Below, one piece after another: positions 1 to 12,040 of a stretch of 64,000 nucleotides of DNA (its first letter is position 1; each line of letters opens with the position of its first letter). The notes below the pieces were generated by a model, which was not told the origin of the DNA, made no database searches, and worked only from the letters and a program-made list of their open reading frames with translations. This stretch comes from Mytilus galloprovincialis (taxonomy: Eukaryota; Mollusca; Bivalvia; Mytilida; Mytilidae): positions 67,413,122-67,477,121 of the forward strand of contig NC_134849.1 of the NCBI RefSeq assembly GCF_965363235.1, read 5' to 3'. The position numbers and the translations under genes were made by a program.

Positions 1-1620
1 AAATTTATCATTCCATGAGATGGTATTTTAAGAATATAATACATAAAACCATTCCCATCGTCTAATAAGTGCTAGTTATGCCCTAACATTATGAGTTTAT
101 TGATAAAAAACGGGTACCTTCTTCTCCTTCTCGTCTGCAATTATATCCGCTCGCAAGCTTAATTTCATAATATTGAAGTGAAAGTCGGTTCTGCCTTGAG
201 TACAACTCGCCCACAAGTTCTGACATTTTCCGAACACACCTTTAATCAAATGTCCGTCACTATTAAATTCAAAAAAATAAAAATAGCAAATAAACTTATC
301 ATAGATAGCAAGTTGCTTTAAATCTTATATGTTGGTGTTTTTGTTCTCTCCAATAACTCCCATGAGTTTAACTGTCATTCCGGTATTTATCGTCCCTCTT
401 TTATAAGAAATGAATATACGCGGACATCATTACTATATTGTTCAAACGCAAGATTTAATTTATACACAGGTAATTTTAATCTTCAAATCAATTTTGTGTT
501 TTGATACAATCTCCGCATTTACAGTAATACTTTCAATTTTGTCAACCTAAACGTCGATAGATACATCTTATCCTAACACGTCTATCACTCGATTTATTTC
601 ACTTGACTGGGCGGAATTCAACCGGTTTGCTCATGATAAACTAGTCCATCTATAGAAAGGTGTTTTAGGATAAACTTATCAATGAAGTGTCCAGATATTC
701 TTTTGTAAATTCATTTGATGACACTGATAGATTAGAAATCAGTAATAAATACAACGGCATTATCCTGATTACACACATCTTCAATTAGACTGTCCTTATG
801 CAAATTAAAACATAAGCTCCGCCCGATCAGTTGATATAAAATTGGTTATAATAGATATGAAATTGAACTTAATGCAGATTATTTCTCTGAGACATAATTT
901 TGAATGTATCGATTCGTGTCGTTAATTTGTTATTTAAATCAAAATAGTTTATGAAGAAGATGTCTAATTTAAATTTCATTACGTGTATTTTATTTGTTTA
1001 AAGAATATAAAAGAATGTTCGAACTACTTATTTCTCCTCTTTTTGTCCATGCATACGCGAACTTTTTCTCAGAAATCCAATTTAAACTTACATTTGATGG
1101 TTTTGTATTAATATTGCCGTAAAAGATTCGACGTCTCGCAATGCAGCTAATATTAAAAATAAGAGAAAACATTGAGTTACTTTCAGTGAAGGTTAGATTA
1201 TACATACAAACATTGAAAATACTGCAATGACTATTGTAATGAGAAGAAGTAACTGTTTTTAAATTCTTTAGCCAGCACGCAAACAATATACTCAGAGGTT
1301 TCATTTCAAATATATACATAATATAAAAAGTGTGATTGTGATTTCATTCACACATTTAACATCTAAGATTTGTTAAATATAAAAAAACAACATTTCAGCA
1401 AATGTAGAAGGAAGTGGAAGACTGAAAGTACAGATACAACAACTGACATTAAACACTTCGAATCTAGAGAGACAATTACATTTATTACGTAAGTTAACAA
1501 AAGACTTCGGATCAAGATGAAAGGAGACAATTGGCATCTATGTATGTTTACAAGTTGTGAATAGGATAAGCCTAAGGTTAGGATTAAAACATTAGAGTAA
1601 AAGTTTAAAGTTTAGGGTTA
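1..1620. other. AT-rich intergenic DNA, no gene recognised
   Basis: Open frames here are short and show no family motifs. The segment around 330-410 ends in a stretch resembling the 3' tail that follows mussel reverse-transcriptase fragments elsewhere in the window (compare 14880-14925 and 37830-37870). Nothing else is recognised. Confidence 0.4.
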
Positions 1621-1770
1621 AGTAGTTATCAAAGTTACCAGGATTATAATTTAACACGCCAGATGCGCGTTTCGTCTACATTAGACTCAACAGAGAAGCT
1701 CCGATCAAAATAGTTATAAAGCAAAATAACTACAAAGTTGAAGAGCATTTAGGACCAAAAATTCCAAAAA
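1621..1770 (+). repeat. Dispersed repeat family A, 5' part
   Basis: The copy begins with GTTATCAAAG and contains CAGGATTATAATTTAACACG, followed by GCGCGTTTCGTCTACAT. The same order of words occurs at 3766, 38940, 39357 and 56705 on this strand, and at 41880, 54060 and 63905 in other orientations or as fragments. It is the left part of the element whose two ends are best defined at 39357-39702. Confidence 0.75.
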
Positions 1771-2048
1771 TATGTGCAAAATATGTCTAAGGTAATCTAT
1801 TCCTGGGATAAGATAATCCTTATTTAAATCCTTAGGGTTTAGGTCAGAACTAGGATTAGAGTTTGAGAAAGGGTTATTTCCAGTATAAGGTTTGGAATAG
1901 AAATATTAACAAACAATGTATTTCGACATACATGTATTTCTTAATCATGAAAGGAATTAATAAATAACAAAATAAAATAATAATGCCAATACAATTATTA
2001 AAAAAAAGAAGTTTACATAGATTGTTAGACAAATCCGGTAGGTTACAT

Positions 2049-3350
2049 TTATGAAAGGGAAGGGGGTTGTAAAGACGAAGACGAAATGAACATATCCGAT
2101 ATCATTTGTGAAACGGTTATTCGATAACGGTCAGCCAACTCGTGATGGCGTCCGTAAAATTTACGAAGGGATGATTTCAACTTCACCATTTGGAACTCTT
2201 GGAGTAATAGCTTCCTTGTGAGCAGCAGCACTCTTTAAAAGAAATCATGATAGGAAATGCAATCACGGGAATATTGTATCAATTGGGAGATATATACCCG
2301 TATGCAGGTGCTGCTGGAATGTTGCTACTTAGAAATGGAAAGTTCACAATTTGAAATCTGAAATCATCTCTTTTGTCGTAAAGTTTTGTTTTCAACCGAC
2401 CCTCATTGTCAGTTTTTAGATGTAAGTCAAGATATGAAGCCGACTTAACTGTATCTGTTGTATTCTTTATCTGTAGTTTGATGGAATAGATGCGTTCAAC
2501 ATAGTCACCAAATTTTGAACTATTTAGTGAAAGAACGTCACCATATAGCGGAAAGTAGAGTGAAATAATATTGCTAACTTCTTATCTTTCTTCCTAAGAC
2601 GTTCCTGTATGAAGTCAGCCTCATTATGAAAAAAAAAAAACAAGTCAGCAAGAAGAGGGGCACAATTGGTTCCCATTGGAATGCGGACAGTCTGTTGAAA
2701 AACACGTCCTCCAAACGTAACAAATATGTTGTCAATCAAAAAAATCAAACATCTTGATATTGTCAGTTTCAGAATTTTTTGATTGGATCAGAGTGATCCT
2801 TTTTAAAGTAGGAATTATCCCTCCCTACGACAAGATACTTGTATCTACGTTGGCCATTCTTTTTTTATGAAACAAACCAATACCAACTCTTTCAATTTTT
2901 CTTTTTGTTTGGAATGTGGAATTCTTGTGTAAAGTGTAGAAAAGTCAAATGTTTTAATACTATTGCAATATGAAAGATGGTTTGATTGTATGTACTCTAA
3001 AAGACCTTTGGAATTTTTTTAAGTATCCTCATCTGATTCACGCCACCTCTTGAGTAGGCAGTTTCGCAATCACTTTGAAGCCCGACTTTGATTGCTGATA
3101 AAATAGATGTTAATAATTTAGAAAGAGGTTTCGTAGAGCAATTGGAAGACCCAGCAATATACCGTTGTTTGTAAGGACACTTATGTAGTTTAAGTATCCA
3201 ATACAGTGATGAAAGATCCAGTTCTTCATCTGTGGTTGAAATTCTAAAGGAACATAGAACAGACCTATGATTAACCAGGATTTCCTCCTTGGTGTCGTCA
3301 GGGTATATAAATTGTTCATACCTGATTCGTTTATCAAGCAGTTAATGTAA
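2049..3350 (-). pseudogene. Degenerate reverse transcriptase of a retroelement
   Basis: Read on the minus strand, this is one continuous but broken reverse-transcriptase domain. From about 3337 to 2049 it gives, in order: an upstream region with TTPRRKSW; then IDNIFVTFGGRVFQQTV and GTNCAPLLADLF (2524-2748); then SASYLDLHL, KLYDKRDDF and NFPFLSSNIPAAPAYG (about 2500-2280); and finally LKSSLRKFYGRHHELADRY (2049-2231). The catalytic FRYIDD region is damaged to FRYMV, and several frameshifts separate the blocks. It is the same family as 40462-41136 and 37372-37560. I infer a long-dead non-LTR or Penelope-like element; the exact clade cannot be settled by eye. Confidence 0.85.
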
Positions 3351-3765
3351 TGAATTTTACAAATAAATACTTGAAAAAGATTTACAGCATATTCTTTTCA
3401 CTCGTCGACTGATTGAATGTCCTACCAAATATAAGTGATTTGATTTTTGCTTTTGGATATTTCTTTGCTCTGTGTTTGATAATACACGATAAGCGCTAAA
3501 CATGTTGAATGTATATAGTGTCTATTATGATTAAGTAGGACACACATGCCTATAGATGATTGATATAGTATAATTTTCTTTGCCAGTCCAACCAAAGAGT
3601 ACATGTAACATTCAGTTACAGCGACAAACAACTTGATAAATTAGCCCGAATTTAGTAACGTTGAACAAGCTAACTGTGCTCTAAATAATTCCTAACGCTT
3701 TGTCTTTCCCTTAATGTCTTATAGTTTTAATGTTTCCTTAGTATATTAATTTCAAACATGATAAA

Positions 3766-3898
3766 TAGGTATCAAAGGTATCAGGCTTATAATTTGATAC
3801 GCCAGACGCGCATTTCGTCTATGCAAGACTCATCAGTGACTCTCCGATCAAAATAGTTATAAGGCCAAATAACTATTTTGATAGGAGCGTCTCTGATG
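3766..3898 (+). repeat. Family A repeat ending in a foldback hairpin
   Basis: A family A copy starts at 3766. From 3831 to 3898 the sequence folds back on itself: the arm CATCAGTGACTCTCCGATCA and its continuation AAATAGTTAT are answered by ATAACTATTTTGAT and then GGAGCGTCTCTGATG, with a loop of about 8 bases. The inverted arm looks like a second, head-to-head copy of the same words. Confidence 0.7.
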
Positions 3899-4182
3899 GA
3901 AAGACAATACCATAACGAACAGAAAAGATAACCATAAAGACAAACAACAATTCACAAATTTAAAGTACGAAGATAATAAAAAATGCATTAAACAATCTAA
4001 CACATCAGCATCTATAGTTTTTGCTGCACTAGAGGCAGCTATTGTCTTATATATATATTTGTTGGTTTATTTAAACATCAAAAACATTTGTTAATACCGC
4101 CAATATAACAATGAAATCTTGTAATAAGCGATATTTGTATACTTATGGGACACGGACATAATGAATGTTTTTTTTTCTGCAG

Positions 4183-6902
4183 TTGGCTGCGGGTATGGAT
4201 GGCATAAGTTTATGAGCAGTTGTTATGACTTTCAATTAAGATTGAAAAAGACATGGTATGATGCAAAGGTAATACTAACTGTGCTTTTTTTGTTTATGTT
4301 AGTTAAAGTTTAGTCAAGATAATCTCATCAACTTGGTATTCCGAACGTTTGTGTTGACATGAACATCGTTGTTACGGTAAAAGCACTGATTATAAAATAC
4401 TAAGTTGAGCCTTTGTTGTATTTTCAGGCTTTTTAGAAATACTCTTTGATGTCGTATTTGTTATGGTTTTAAAACTACTTTAATTTGAGCATAACAGACG
4501 AGTCGTTTTTTAATCGGAACGCGAATCTGGCGTACTAAATTAGCGGTATAAGTCTAATTTTTGTTTATGATACACAGGAAATTGTATTGGTGTACCTATA
4601 CCTTTTTTCATAATTTTTGGGAGGAAAGATTTCTCGAGAGTTATCAAAGGCAGTAAATCTTATTTTTCATTTTTCATAAAATTTCTAAATATTTGACATG
4701 TTTGATAACAAAAAACAAAAAACTGATTTAAATATCTGTACTATGATTTGCATTACGGTCGTTCGTCTACATTAAACAAGTGAATTTCGCTTTTAATGTT
4801 CTTCGATTGATCTATACGATAGAAATTTAGTTTAAGTGTGGTATTGTTATTCACTTTCTAATAATTTATTTGTTGTCATGGTTTCTTTAAGGTTTATTAT
4901 GTGATGCACTACTTTCCCCCAGTCGAATCCTTGGTAATTGCTTTAATTCGCACCTGTCTAGATTTTTGTATTTTGATTTAATAAAATGTAAGCTTCTAAA
5001 TTCGTTTTTAATTCTTAGATTGACTGTCATACAAAAGGAGGATACCTTGTGAAAATTGACAATGCTTTTGAAAACAGTTTTTTGAAATCTTACATACAAA
5101 CTGGTGAGTTTACTTTATCCGTTTGTTTTAACTTTTCTCTAGGACAATTGCAACCAAATCTTGAAAAAAAAGTATGTGAAGAGTATATAGATAACAATCG
5201 GTGTCTGGTGAATCAACAGGCCTACCAATGTGACCACAATTGTATATATCAGGACATAGGGATGAATATGTTTAAAAAAAAATGTTATAGGTTGCATTTC
5301 TGTAAATAATGACAATGCAATTTCCCATAGGAACTCCTTTTACGGCTAAAACTGTACCACTTCTACTATGAATATTTCCCCTACCTCGAATGAAAGGTTA
5401 CCACAGATTTCGATGTAAACAATAATCACATGTTTATTTACTGGTAACATTCCCAAGTTATGTCTCTGTGAGATGGAACACAGAGAGCATAACTGGGAAC
5501 CAGTATGTAAACAAAATAATTTTCTATGAATATTCAAGACCTCACCAAAAGAGGCATGTTTTGAGAAACAGCTGTATTTACAAAGTGCAACCTATAGAGA
5601 TAATTGACATAACACTCATATTTAAAATGTCAATATATCAATTAAACTATCAGACGACTTCATTTATAATTCATAAGGCTTAGATCAAAGTTTTAACGAA
5701 TTTTGTGTTTTTGCGTTTTTATCTTAAAATATCTGATAAAGGGTCATTTACCTTAAATAAAAAAATGTATCAATTGTCAGTTTGAGTTGTTTGAATACCT
5801 GGGAAATTATGATAGGGAGACGCTTTAAATTAACAAAATTCAACAAACAGGGATCTTTGTGCATGTAAAAGGCAATGACAAAAGTGATCAGTTGTATTAT
5901 TTTGAGAGTTTAAACATTTGAAAGAAGATTGTTACCAATTTCTGCCATCTTTTGCTATAATGTGGAAAACATTACAAAATGTAAATAACACAAATACATG
6001 GCTTCATCAATTAGTAACTTACCGGTGTCGATATTTTTAGTCAACTTCTTATTTGAGTCATTAGACGACGTTTTCATATGCTTGCGTTTAACGCTAAGAC
6101 TATAATAGAAATAGGAAAACCGAACAAAACCAACAAATAAGTTAAGATGATCAAATTATCGGCTTAGTCCTATCTATCAGTTGAAGAGTTGCCGTGTAAG
6201 GATAATTTAATATCTTGAAACTATGGTATGTGAACTGTAAGTATGAACAGCAAAAGATAAATAGTAATGACTGACTTGCTGTCCCTAAATCGAAATGTTA
6301 AAACCATTTTCCAATGTATCCTTTTTTTTAAAAACATCGAGAAAACCACTGTCAAACGGTTTATGATCATCAATACAAGATTATCACATGTCACAAAATT
6401 TCAATTGAAACTAAAAACTGTGTCGCTCGCATTTTATCAATGTTAAGCAAACATACAAGGCGATTAATACGTGCTCCTTGTAGCCTTTATTTTTGTCTAA
6501 TGGTCAAATTGTTTTATATTGATGATAATGTTTTCTTTTGAATAAGAAGTAATGTTTAGTATATTAAAAAAAAAGGATTATTGAAGGTCTTAAACCTTAA
6601 ACTGACTTGTCATCTTATCTATTTACTAATGGAGTTTGTGTTTACAATTAATACGAATGTATGTTCTTTTTATAGATAAAAACACACATAACGTTTGGAT
6701 TGGAGCACATGATTCTGAACGAGAATCTACTTTTGTCTGGGAATCCGACAATTCATCTCTTTCCTATAGTGACTGGGTTCCGGAAGAACCTAACAATCAT
6801 TATTTAAACGAGGATTGTGCATCTATGCGTAAAAAACATGATTACAGATGGAACGATGTTCCATGTTCGATGTTGTTGTCATATATTTGTGAGATACAAT
6901 GA
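4183..6902 (+). CDS. C-type lectin domain protein (EPN type), 5' exons not found
   Basis: Three exons encode a full C-type lectin-like domain: 4183-4268, 5019-5103 and 6676-6902 (stop TGA). Splice sites are CTGCAG/ and AAG/GTAATA, CTTAG/ and CTG/GTGAGT, and TATAG/, and the phases join cleanly. The domain opens with CGYGWHKFMSSCYDF, a long-form start with an extra N-terminal cysteine. It continues with CHTKGGYLVKID, VWIGAHD, then EPNNHYLNEDCASM and RWNDVPC, and ends YICEIQ. EPN plus WND are the calcium and sugar ligands of mannose-type lectins in this family, so calcium-dependent mannose or related sugar binding is expected. The first exon starts with two bases that complete a codon, so at least one upstream exon (signal peptide) is missing from this model; I saw no convincing candidate between 1 and 4180. 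AATAAA lies at 7102. Introns hold a foldback at 5433-5519. A secreted pattern-recognition role is inference from the family. Confidence 0.85.
5433..5519. repeat. Foldback (hairpin) repeat in lectin intron
   Basis: The left arm ends CCCAAGTTATGTCTCTGTG and the right arm begins CACAGAGAGCATAACTGGG, separated by AGATGGAA. Outside these, TTTATTTACTGG pairs loosely with CCAGTATGTAAA. It is an imperfect palindrome of about 87 bp in the intron between the second and third lectin exons, consistent with a foldback MITE. Confidence 0.6.
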
Positions 6903-7101
6903 AATCTGTTACTTCAAACACTCGTTTGTAACTATACATACATCATAGTATCTGTATCATTGCTTGACTATCGCTAATATTATTTACTTGATTTTTCTTA
7001 TATTATTTCGCTTCAGAAAAAATGTACAATGCTATATAATGCTGAGGTTTGATAGTCGTTTCGAAAAAAAAATGCTTAATTTAAGGTCATGCGCTATAAA
7101 T

Positions 7102-7107
7102 AATAAA
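7102..7107 (+). terminator. Candidate polyadenylation signal AATAAA of the EPN lectin
   Basis: AATAAA lies 200 bases after the lectin stop codon and is the clearest such hexamer on this strand downstream of the gene. Confidence 0.45.
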
Positions 7108-8699
7108 TGTTTTATATTTTATTAATATCATGCCCATTCGGTTGTCACATTATTGGTAGCTGCAATGGGAATATCGTCCATGATGTCAATCTGAACAGAA
7201 GAACGATTTAATAACACATATTGAGTAGTAATCGCAGTCGACGACAACGTACGTTCTACCTCAGTTGCAACAAATTGAAATTTTGGGTTTTATTCCATCA
7301 TTTCAAGATGACCGTTACATGGATTTGTTTTCTGTAATCGTCTTTTTGGAAGTACAGCTCTTAACATGACAGTTATTCACACCCCCTTGGCTTTCAATAT
7401 GTAAGTTAATATCAAGTTTTTCATGAAGGTATCCAGTAATAAACACAATAATATTTAGTCAGCAACTACTGTCCAATCATATGATAACTAATCTATCTTA
7501 CATATTAAATGCAATAACCTCAATCGATTGGTGTTGTATTGGGGAATAAGAAATTAGGTATGTTATGACCATTCTGTAGATCAACTGCGTGTCTATCTTA
7601 TACATAATGGATTATTTGCGGTAGTTCGACAATATTTCCGACATATTAGAAATTAACTATGCAGTAAAATAAGATGGTTCAAAGTATCTAGAGCCATGCA
7701 AATGTCATTGCATGAAACCATTTTTCACATAAATCAACTATACGATATAGTGAATGAAAACCCTAAGAATGAAATGCGTTGGTCAATGGTTCCTGCATTT
7801 GACACTTGAAAAGTAAAATAATAACCAAACTTTAAGGAAAATTCAAATCGGTATATCCCTTATCAAATGGCTTAATACAAATATCAAACATATCAAACAA
7901 ATTGGAAACAACAGTTATATTTCTGACTTGGTGGTTTCTGATATTTTAAAGGTGAATTAAACTTAGTTTTATAGCTAGCGAAACCTCTCACTTGTATGAC
8001 AGTCACATACAATTTAGAGCATATACCTAGTGTCTGTTTTTTGAGGATTATGAGTCAATAAAGGTTAGTCGGAGTTACATATTGAATGCACTGACTGTGT
8101 GTCTGTTTAATAATCTACACTGGCTAGTGGTAACAACGTTGCAGTATTGTTGTTTCATTCAACTGTGAACGAGGTCAAAGTACTGTATTTTGATTACATT
8201 CGATTACTTAAAATCTCCTTTCACGATGACAATTGCTGAATAAATACGAAATGTCATATACGAGTCACTAAGATAAGAATCTTTGAAAATTCAACAAAAA
8301 TGTTTAAAAACTTTCAATACCGATTACCACATGAATTTGTACTTATAAATTTATTTATATATACAGCCTAGATCTCTTTTTCCTCTAAAAATCAGAAGCA
8401 TCCGATTACTAGTACATCAAAAAGAATGTACGAAATCAGTGAACAAAATTACACGAGTCGATATAGTAGAACCCTGTGAAATCTGGGGCAATTGTTGCAT
8501 ATATTGTCTTCCAATTGGTTTGTCACGGACACTAATGAAGATTCAAAAAAAGGAAACAAAGTAATGAGACTAGTGTATCTTTGATTTCGTTTTGGTTGAC
8601 CCCTCTGCTGGTGGATATTTCATTCCCGACAATATCACAAGTCAAAGAAAATAACACTGTATATTTGTTTGCGGAAAGTAGTTAATTATCATGTAGAAA
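7108..8699. other. Intergenic DNA, no gene recognised
   Basis: There are no long open frames or splice-bounded conserved exons. Sequence around 7960-8050 (GCTAGCGAAACCTCTCACTTGTATGACAG region) matches the 3'-tail repeat family seen at 16030 and 60310. Confidence 0.4.
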
Positions 8700-8850
8700 C
8701 CTCGAGATTCATATGAAAATAAAAAGAGGTCGACAAGGACAAGCGCACAGTTTGTTCCCATAGGAATGACGTAAATTTATTGAAAAAGTCTACCTATAAA
8801 TTGAACAAATATATTGTCAATAAGAAACTCCAGCATACTGATCCTTTGTG
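8700..8850 (-). pseudogene. Short reverse-transcriptase remnant
   Basis: The minus strand reads FLIDNIFVQFIGRLFQ, a stop, then IPMGTNCALVLVD. These are the conserved blocks just before the active site in the family at 40462. Only about 150 bp survive. Confidence 0.75.
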
Positions 8851-9248
8851 CTTCTGTGCAGCATGTTTTACCTTTTTGTTCGCTATAAACAGATTATACC
8901 GTATGTTATATACCTCTATTTGGTATTTCTGGTTACCAGAAATGCAGGACATAATTTAGCCTGTTTATGCTATTTTATGGGACTGTATACTCTTTTTATG
9001 CTTGTCATACAGGTACTTTTTAAATGGCTGTAGAATAAAATTATATCGACAAGCGTGACTTAATCTTATAGTCCCCCCAAGACAACAAAAGGATTGAGAC
9101 CAACGGCATGGTGGAGGACTTCAAAAGTCTTTTAGCGTAAATATTGCTTTTATTTGTGACATAATTGTTGGTGAACATTTTTTTTTTGCAAACACGTGGA
9201 GTTGGATAATTTTGTCGGCGACGAGCCAAAATCAGAATGGATGTGAAG

Positions 9249-9303
9249 TTAGCAGCCGGTTCGTTATTTGATATTCGATATTCAATATCCAACTGGCTGC
9301 TAA
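9249..9303. repeat. Short palindrome
   Basis: TTAGCAGCCGGTT and AACTGGCTGCTAA form the arms, with a loop that is itself partly palindromic (ATTTGATATTC / ATATTCAATAT). It could be a foldback element end; no function is evident. Confidence 0.55.
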
Positions 9304-9442
9304 TCTTGTTTTGCATACGTTTTGTTCATATTTAACTTTTTATATTCCAGCGTCACTGATTAGTCATTTGTAGACGACACACGCGTCTGCCATACAGAAC
9401 TTATCCACTAGTAATATATTTTATGAGCATAGTTATAACACC

Positions 9443-10866
9443 ATGGCTACTGAAAAGATGCTCTGGGTAACAAATAATATTGATTGGTCAAATTGCTTCA
9501 TATGCCAAGAAATTACAGACGAAAAACTTATATGTCCTTTTGATTCTAAACGTCTCATTGTTGGGGCTGGTTATCAATCTTTAGCTGATAATATTATGAA
9601 GTTTCATGAATTACAATTGATACCTGAAATACAAAACTGGAATATCAGTCTTTCATTGACCACAAATGTTGGCATAAATCTTGCAACTTAAAACTCAACA
9701 AGATAAAGTTGAATAGAGCAGAAAGACAAACCTCACATGAGAGAAAAGATGATAAAGAAATAACATCTAAAAAGAAAACTAGACATAGCTTTTCCGTTCT
9801 ATCCACCGGTAACCCGTCTGTGTACTTTTTCTGTAATGAAAATGGCCAAGAAGACCTGCATGAGTCCTAAACATTTTGACAAGATACACGTGTGAGAGAA
9901 TGTGCAGTAAATTAAATGACACGTTGTTATTTGCAAATTCAAGCGCTGGTGATCTAACTGCACAGGAAGCAAAGTACCACTCTAAACATTTAATTTCCGT
10001 ATATAATCGTGCATCTCGAAATTGAAATTGAAATGAAAATTAATCTTATCTAGTCTAAGAAAAAAAGGCAAATCCATGGTCTGTAATTTTCAGAAATAGT
10101 CTCTTATATAAATGAAACAAAGTCATGTGATGAGACTATAAGTGTTTACAAGTTGTCAGATCTCTGTAAACTTTATACGGAAAAAATAACATGTCTAGGT
10201 GCAGAGGTTTCATCTCGAGTTATTAGTTCTTGACTCAAAGACAGAATTGTATCTAGTTTTCCTGACTTAGATGCTTTCAAACAAGACCGTGAAAAAAAAT
10301 TCTTGCTTTCAAAGATGACAGTGGTCCTGCATTGAAGAGAGTCGGCTTAGAAGACTTTGATAATGAGTTTGTCAACATATACACAGCAGCTGCGTTTGTT
10401 CGTAAAGATATTTTCGAATAAAATTCAGAATTTAAAGGATCCTTTCAAAAGGAATGTCAGGAAGCTTGTGTACCGCCAGTCATTGCTTTCTTTGGTCAGT
10501 ATGGTTGAATTTGGACCCAACATCCAGGATCGTTCATAATGTCAGTCTACATTAACAATATCACAGCTTCTGATTTACAAAGTAACTATCCAACAGTTAC
10601 TTGAAAGATCATGAACCTCTAGTTTGTGTTCATTTGGAAATCATGATCCACTGTAAGACTAGAAAACTTGATCAGTAGAGACTTTCTTCAAACTTTGACT
10701 ATCTGTCTTCTACGACCGAGTGTTAGAAATTTCTACATCCATTGTCAATGATGATTGTCGGCGTTATGTTCGAGAAGGTATTGTTTGCCCTGCCAATCTA
10801 CTACAAGATGTAATTACAAATGAACTTTATCTGCTGTAGACAACATTGACCACAATCCAAGCAGTA
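9443..10866 (+). pseudogene. Degenerate copy of a repetitive gene family of unknown function
   Basis: An open frame at 9443-9691 starts MATEKMLWVTNNIDWSNCFI and contains CFICQEITDEKLICP and VGAGYQSLADNIMKFHELQL. After the frame breaks, the same gene can be followed in pieces: RHSFSVLSTGNP and FFCNENGQEDLHE near 9800; RVRECAV near 9900; LTAQEAKYHSKHL-like residues near 9960; FVRKDIFE near 10400; then FREGIVCP-like residues and SAVDNIDHNPSS near 10770-10866. From memory, this succession resembles a multi-copy gene family of molluscan and cnidarian genomes that is usually annotated as uncharacterised. The two CxxC-like pairs near the start suggest zinc binding. Many frameshifts and stops make this copy dead. 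Part of it is repeated at 11095-11290. Confidence 0.65.
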
Positions 10867-11094
10867 TATCGTTAAAAGACCTTATTTGTATTTCCTTATG
10901 TTTGTTACATCTTCTGATCTCTTTAAAATTGGAAGACCTCGTCAAGTTAATGATGTGGAACTTATATCGGCCATATTGAATTTGGCGGCCATATCGGATT
11001 TTTTTTCGTGGCTCCATATCTGATTATTTTCTATATTCCATAATCTTTCATTATGCTAAGTTTCATCCTTTTACCATAAAGTGATCAATTATTC

Positions 11095-11290
11095 TGATAT
11101 CCGCTGGACTCTACATTAACGATATCACAGCTACTGATTTACAAAGATCACGAACCTCTAGTTTGTGCTTATTTGAAAATCATGATCCACTGTAAGACTA
11201 GAAAACTTGACCAATAGAGAATTGGACTATCTGTCTCTGACCACCGAGTGTTAGAAATTTCTACTTCCATGGTCAATGATGCTTTGGCCG
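11095..11290 (+). repeat. Second copy of a segment of the 9.4-10.9 kb pseudogene
   Basis: The sequence parallels 10540-10755: CTACATTAACGATATCACAG, then AACCTCTAGTTTGTGCTTAT, CATGATCCACTGTAAGACTA and GTTAGAAATTTCTACTTCCA, with internal deletions. It is a direct repeat about 550 bp downstream, so part of the pseudogene was duplicated, or two insertions lie side by side. Confidence 0.8.
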
Positions 11291-11716
11291 TGCGTACATT
11301 TTAAGAATGAAGAGCTTTTGCGCTTCATACAAAATGTAATTCAGTCAACGCTTTTACACCCCGAGGAAGTTATAAAATTAAGCATTACATTCTTAAATAT
11401 ATAACTTAGGCCACACCAATTTCATTTCTTGTTCTGTCGATTTTTTTTACACCAAAAATGGAGGCAAACGAGCGATTTAAAAATTTTAGAGGCGAAGATT
11501 GGAAAGTAAAGGCCAATGATTTTTTTTTTATGTAAACATAAAATAATACGTTTTGACAATATTGAACAAAACAAAATGGCGTACACTTGATTCACCACTA
11601 AAGTCCTGTACTTTGACATTTCTGTAACTGCTTCAACTGCTGAAGTGTGATTTTTCCTGTTTACCAAGAAATAATTGAAGTATTAATTCAACAGTTATTG
11701 CTTTAAATTATCACAA
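11291..11716. other. Intergenic, no gene recognised
   Basis: An 81-codon minus-strand frame at 11422-11667 has no recognisable motif and biased composition. I see nothing else. Confidence 0.35.
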
Positions 11717-12040
11717 TTAATCATGAATTTTCGTAAAACCTCCTTCAGCACACACGACTTTGATATAACTAGCAACATGGCGGCTGTCTTGCAAGAAACA
11801 AGAACTGTTCATCCTTCCGGAACACCTGTGTTCCCTTTCAGGTTTTTTGGATTCGAGCTGGGTTTTTTTATATTTGTACATTTTAGTTTTTTGTGTTATA
11901 TGTTGGTTGTCTGTGTCTCTTGTTTTAGTGTTAGCAACAATGACTTGTTGCTTGTATTTTTGGAACTTTGTGTATACATTAGATGTGTAATGAGTGCCAA
12001 TGAGACAATTCTCTACATAATTCATAATCATGTTTGGTAA
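11717..12040 (+). repeat. Retroelement 3'-tail-like repeat
   Basis: AGCAACATGGCGGCTGTCTT, a variant of TTCCGGAACACCTG, and a T-rich stretch with TATGTTGGTTGTCTG parallel 37650-37820, where the same words follow the end of a reverse-transcriptase remnant. The open frames on both strands here (105 and 116 codons) are therefore most likely repeat-derived, not genes. Confidence 0.6.

Noticed and set aside
951..1001. MKKMSNLNFITCILFV as a possible signal-peptide exon for the upstream lectin
   Set aside because: The following GTTTAAAG is a poor donor and the phase could not be shown to fit.
1560..1900. Scattered TTAGGG-like words suggesting an interstitial telomere tract
   Set aside because: The words are irregular and separated by unrelated bases; no run of repeats is present.
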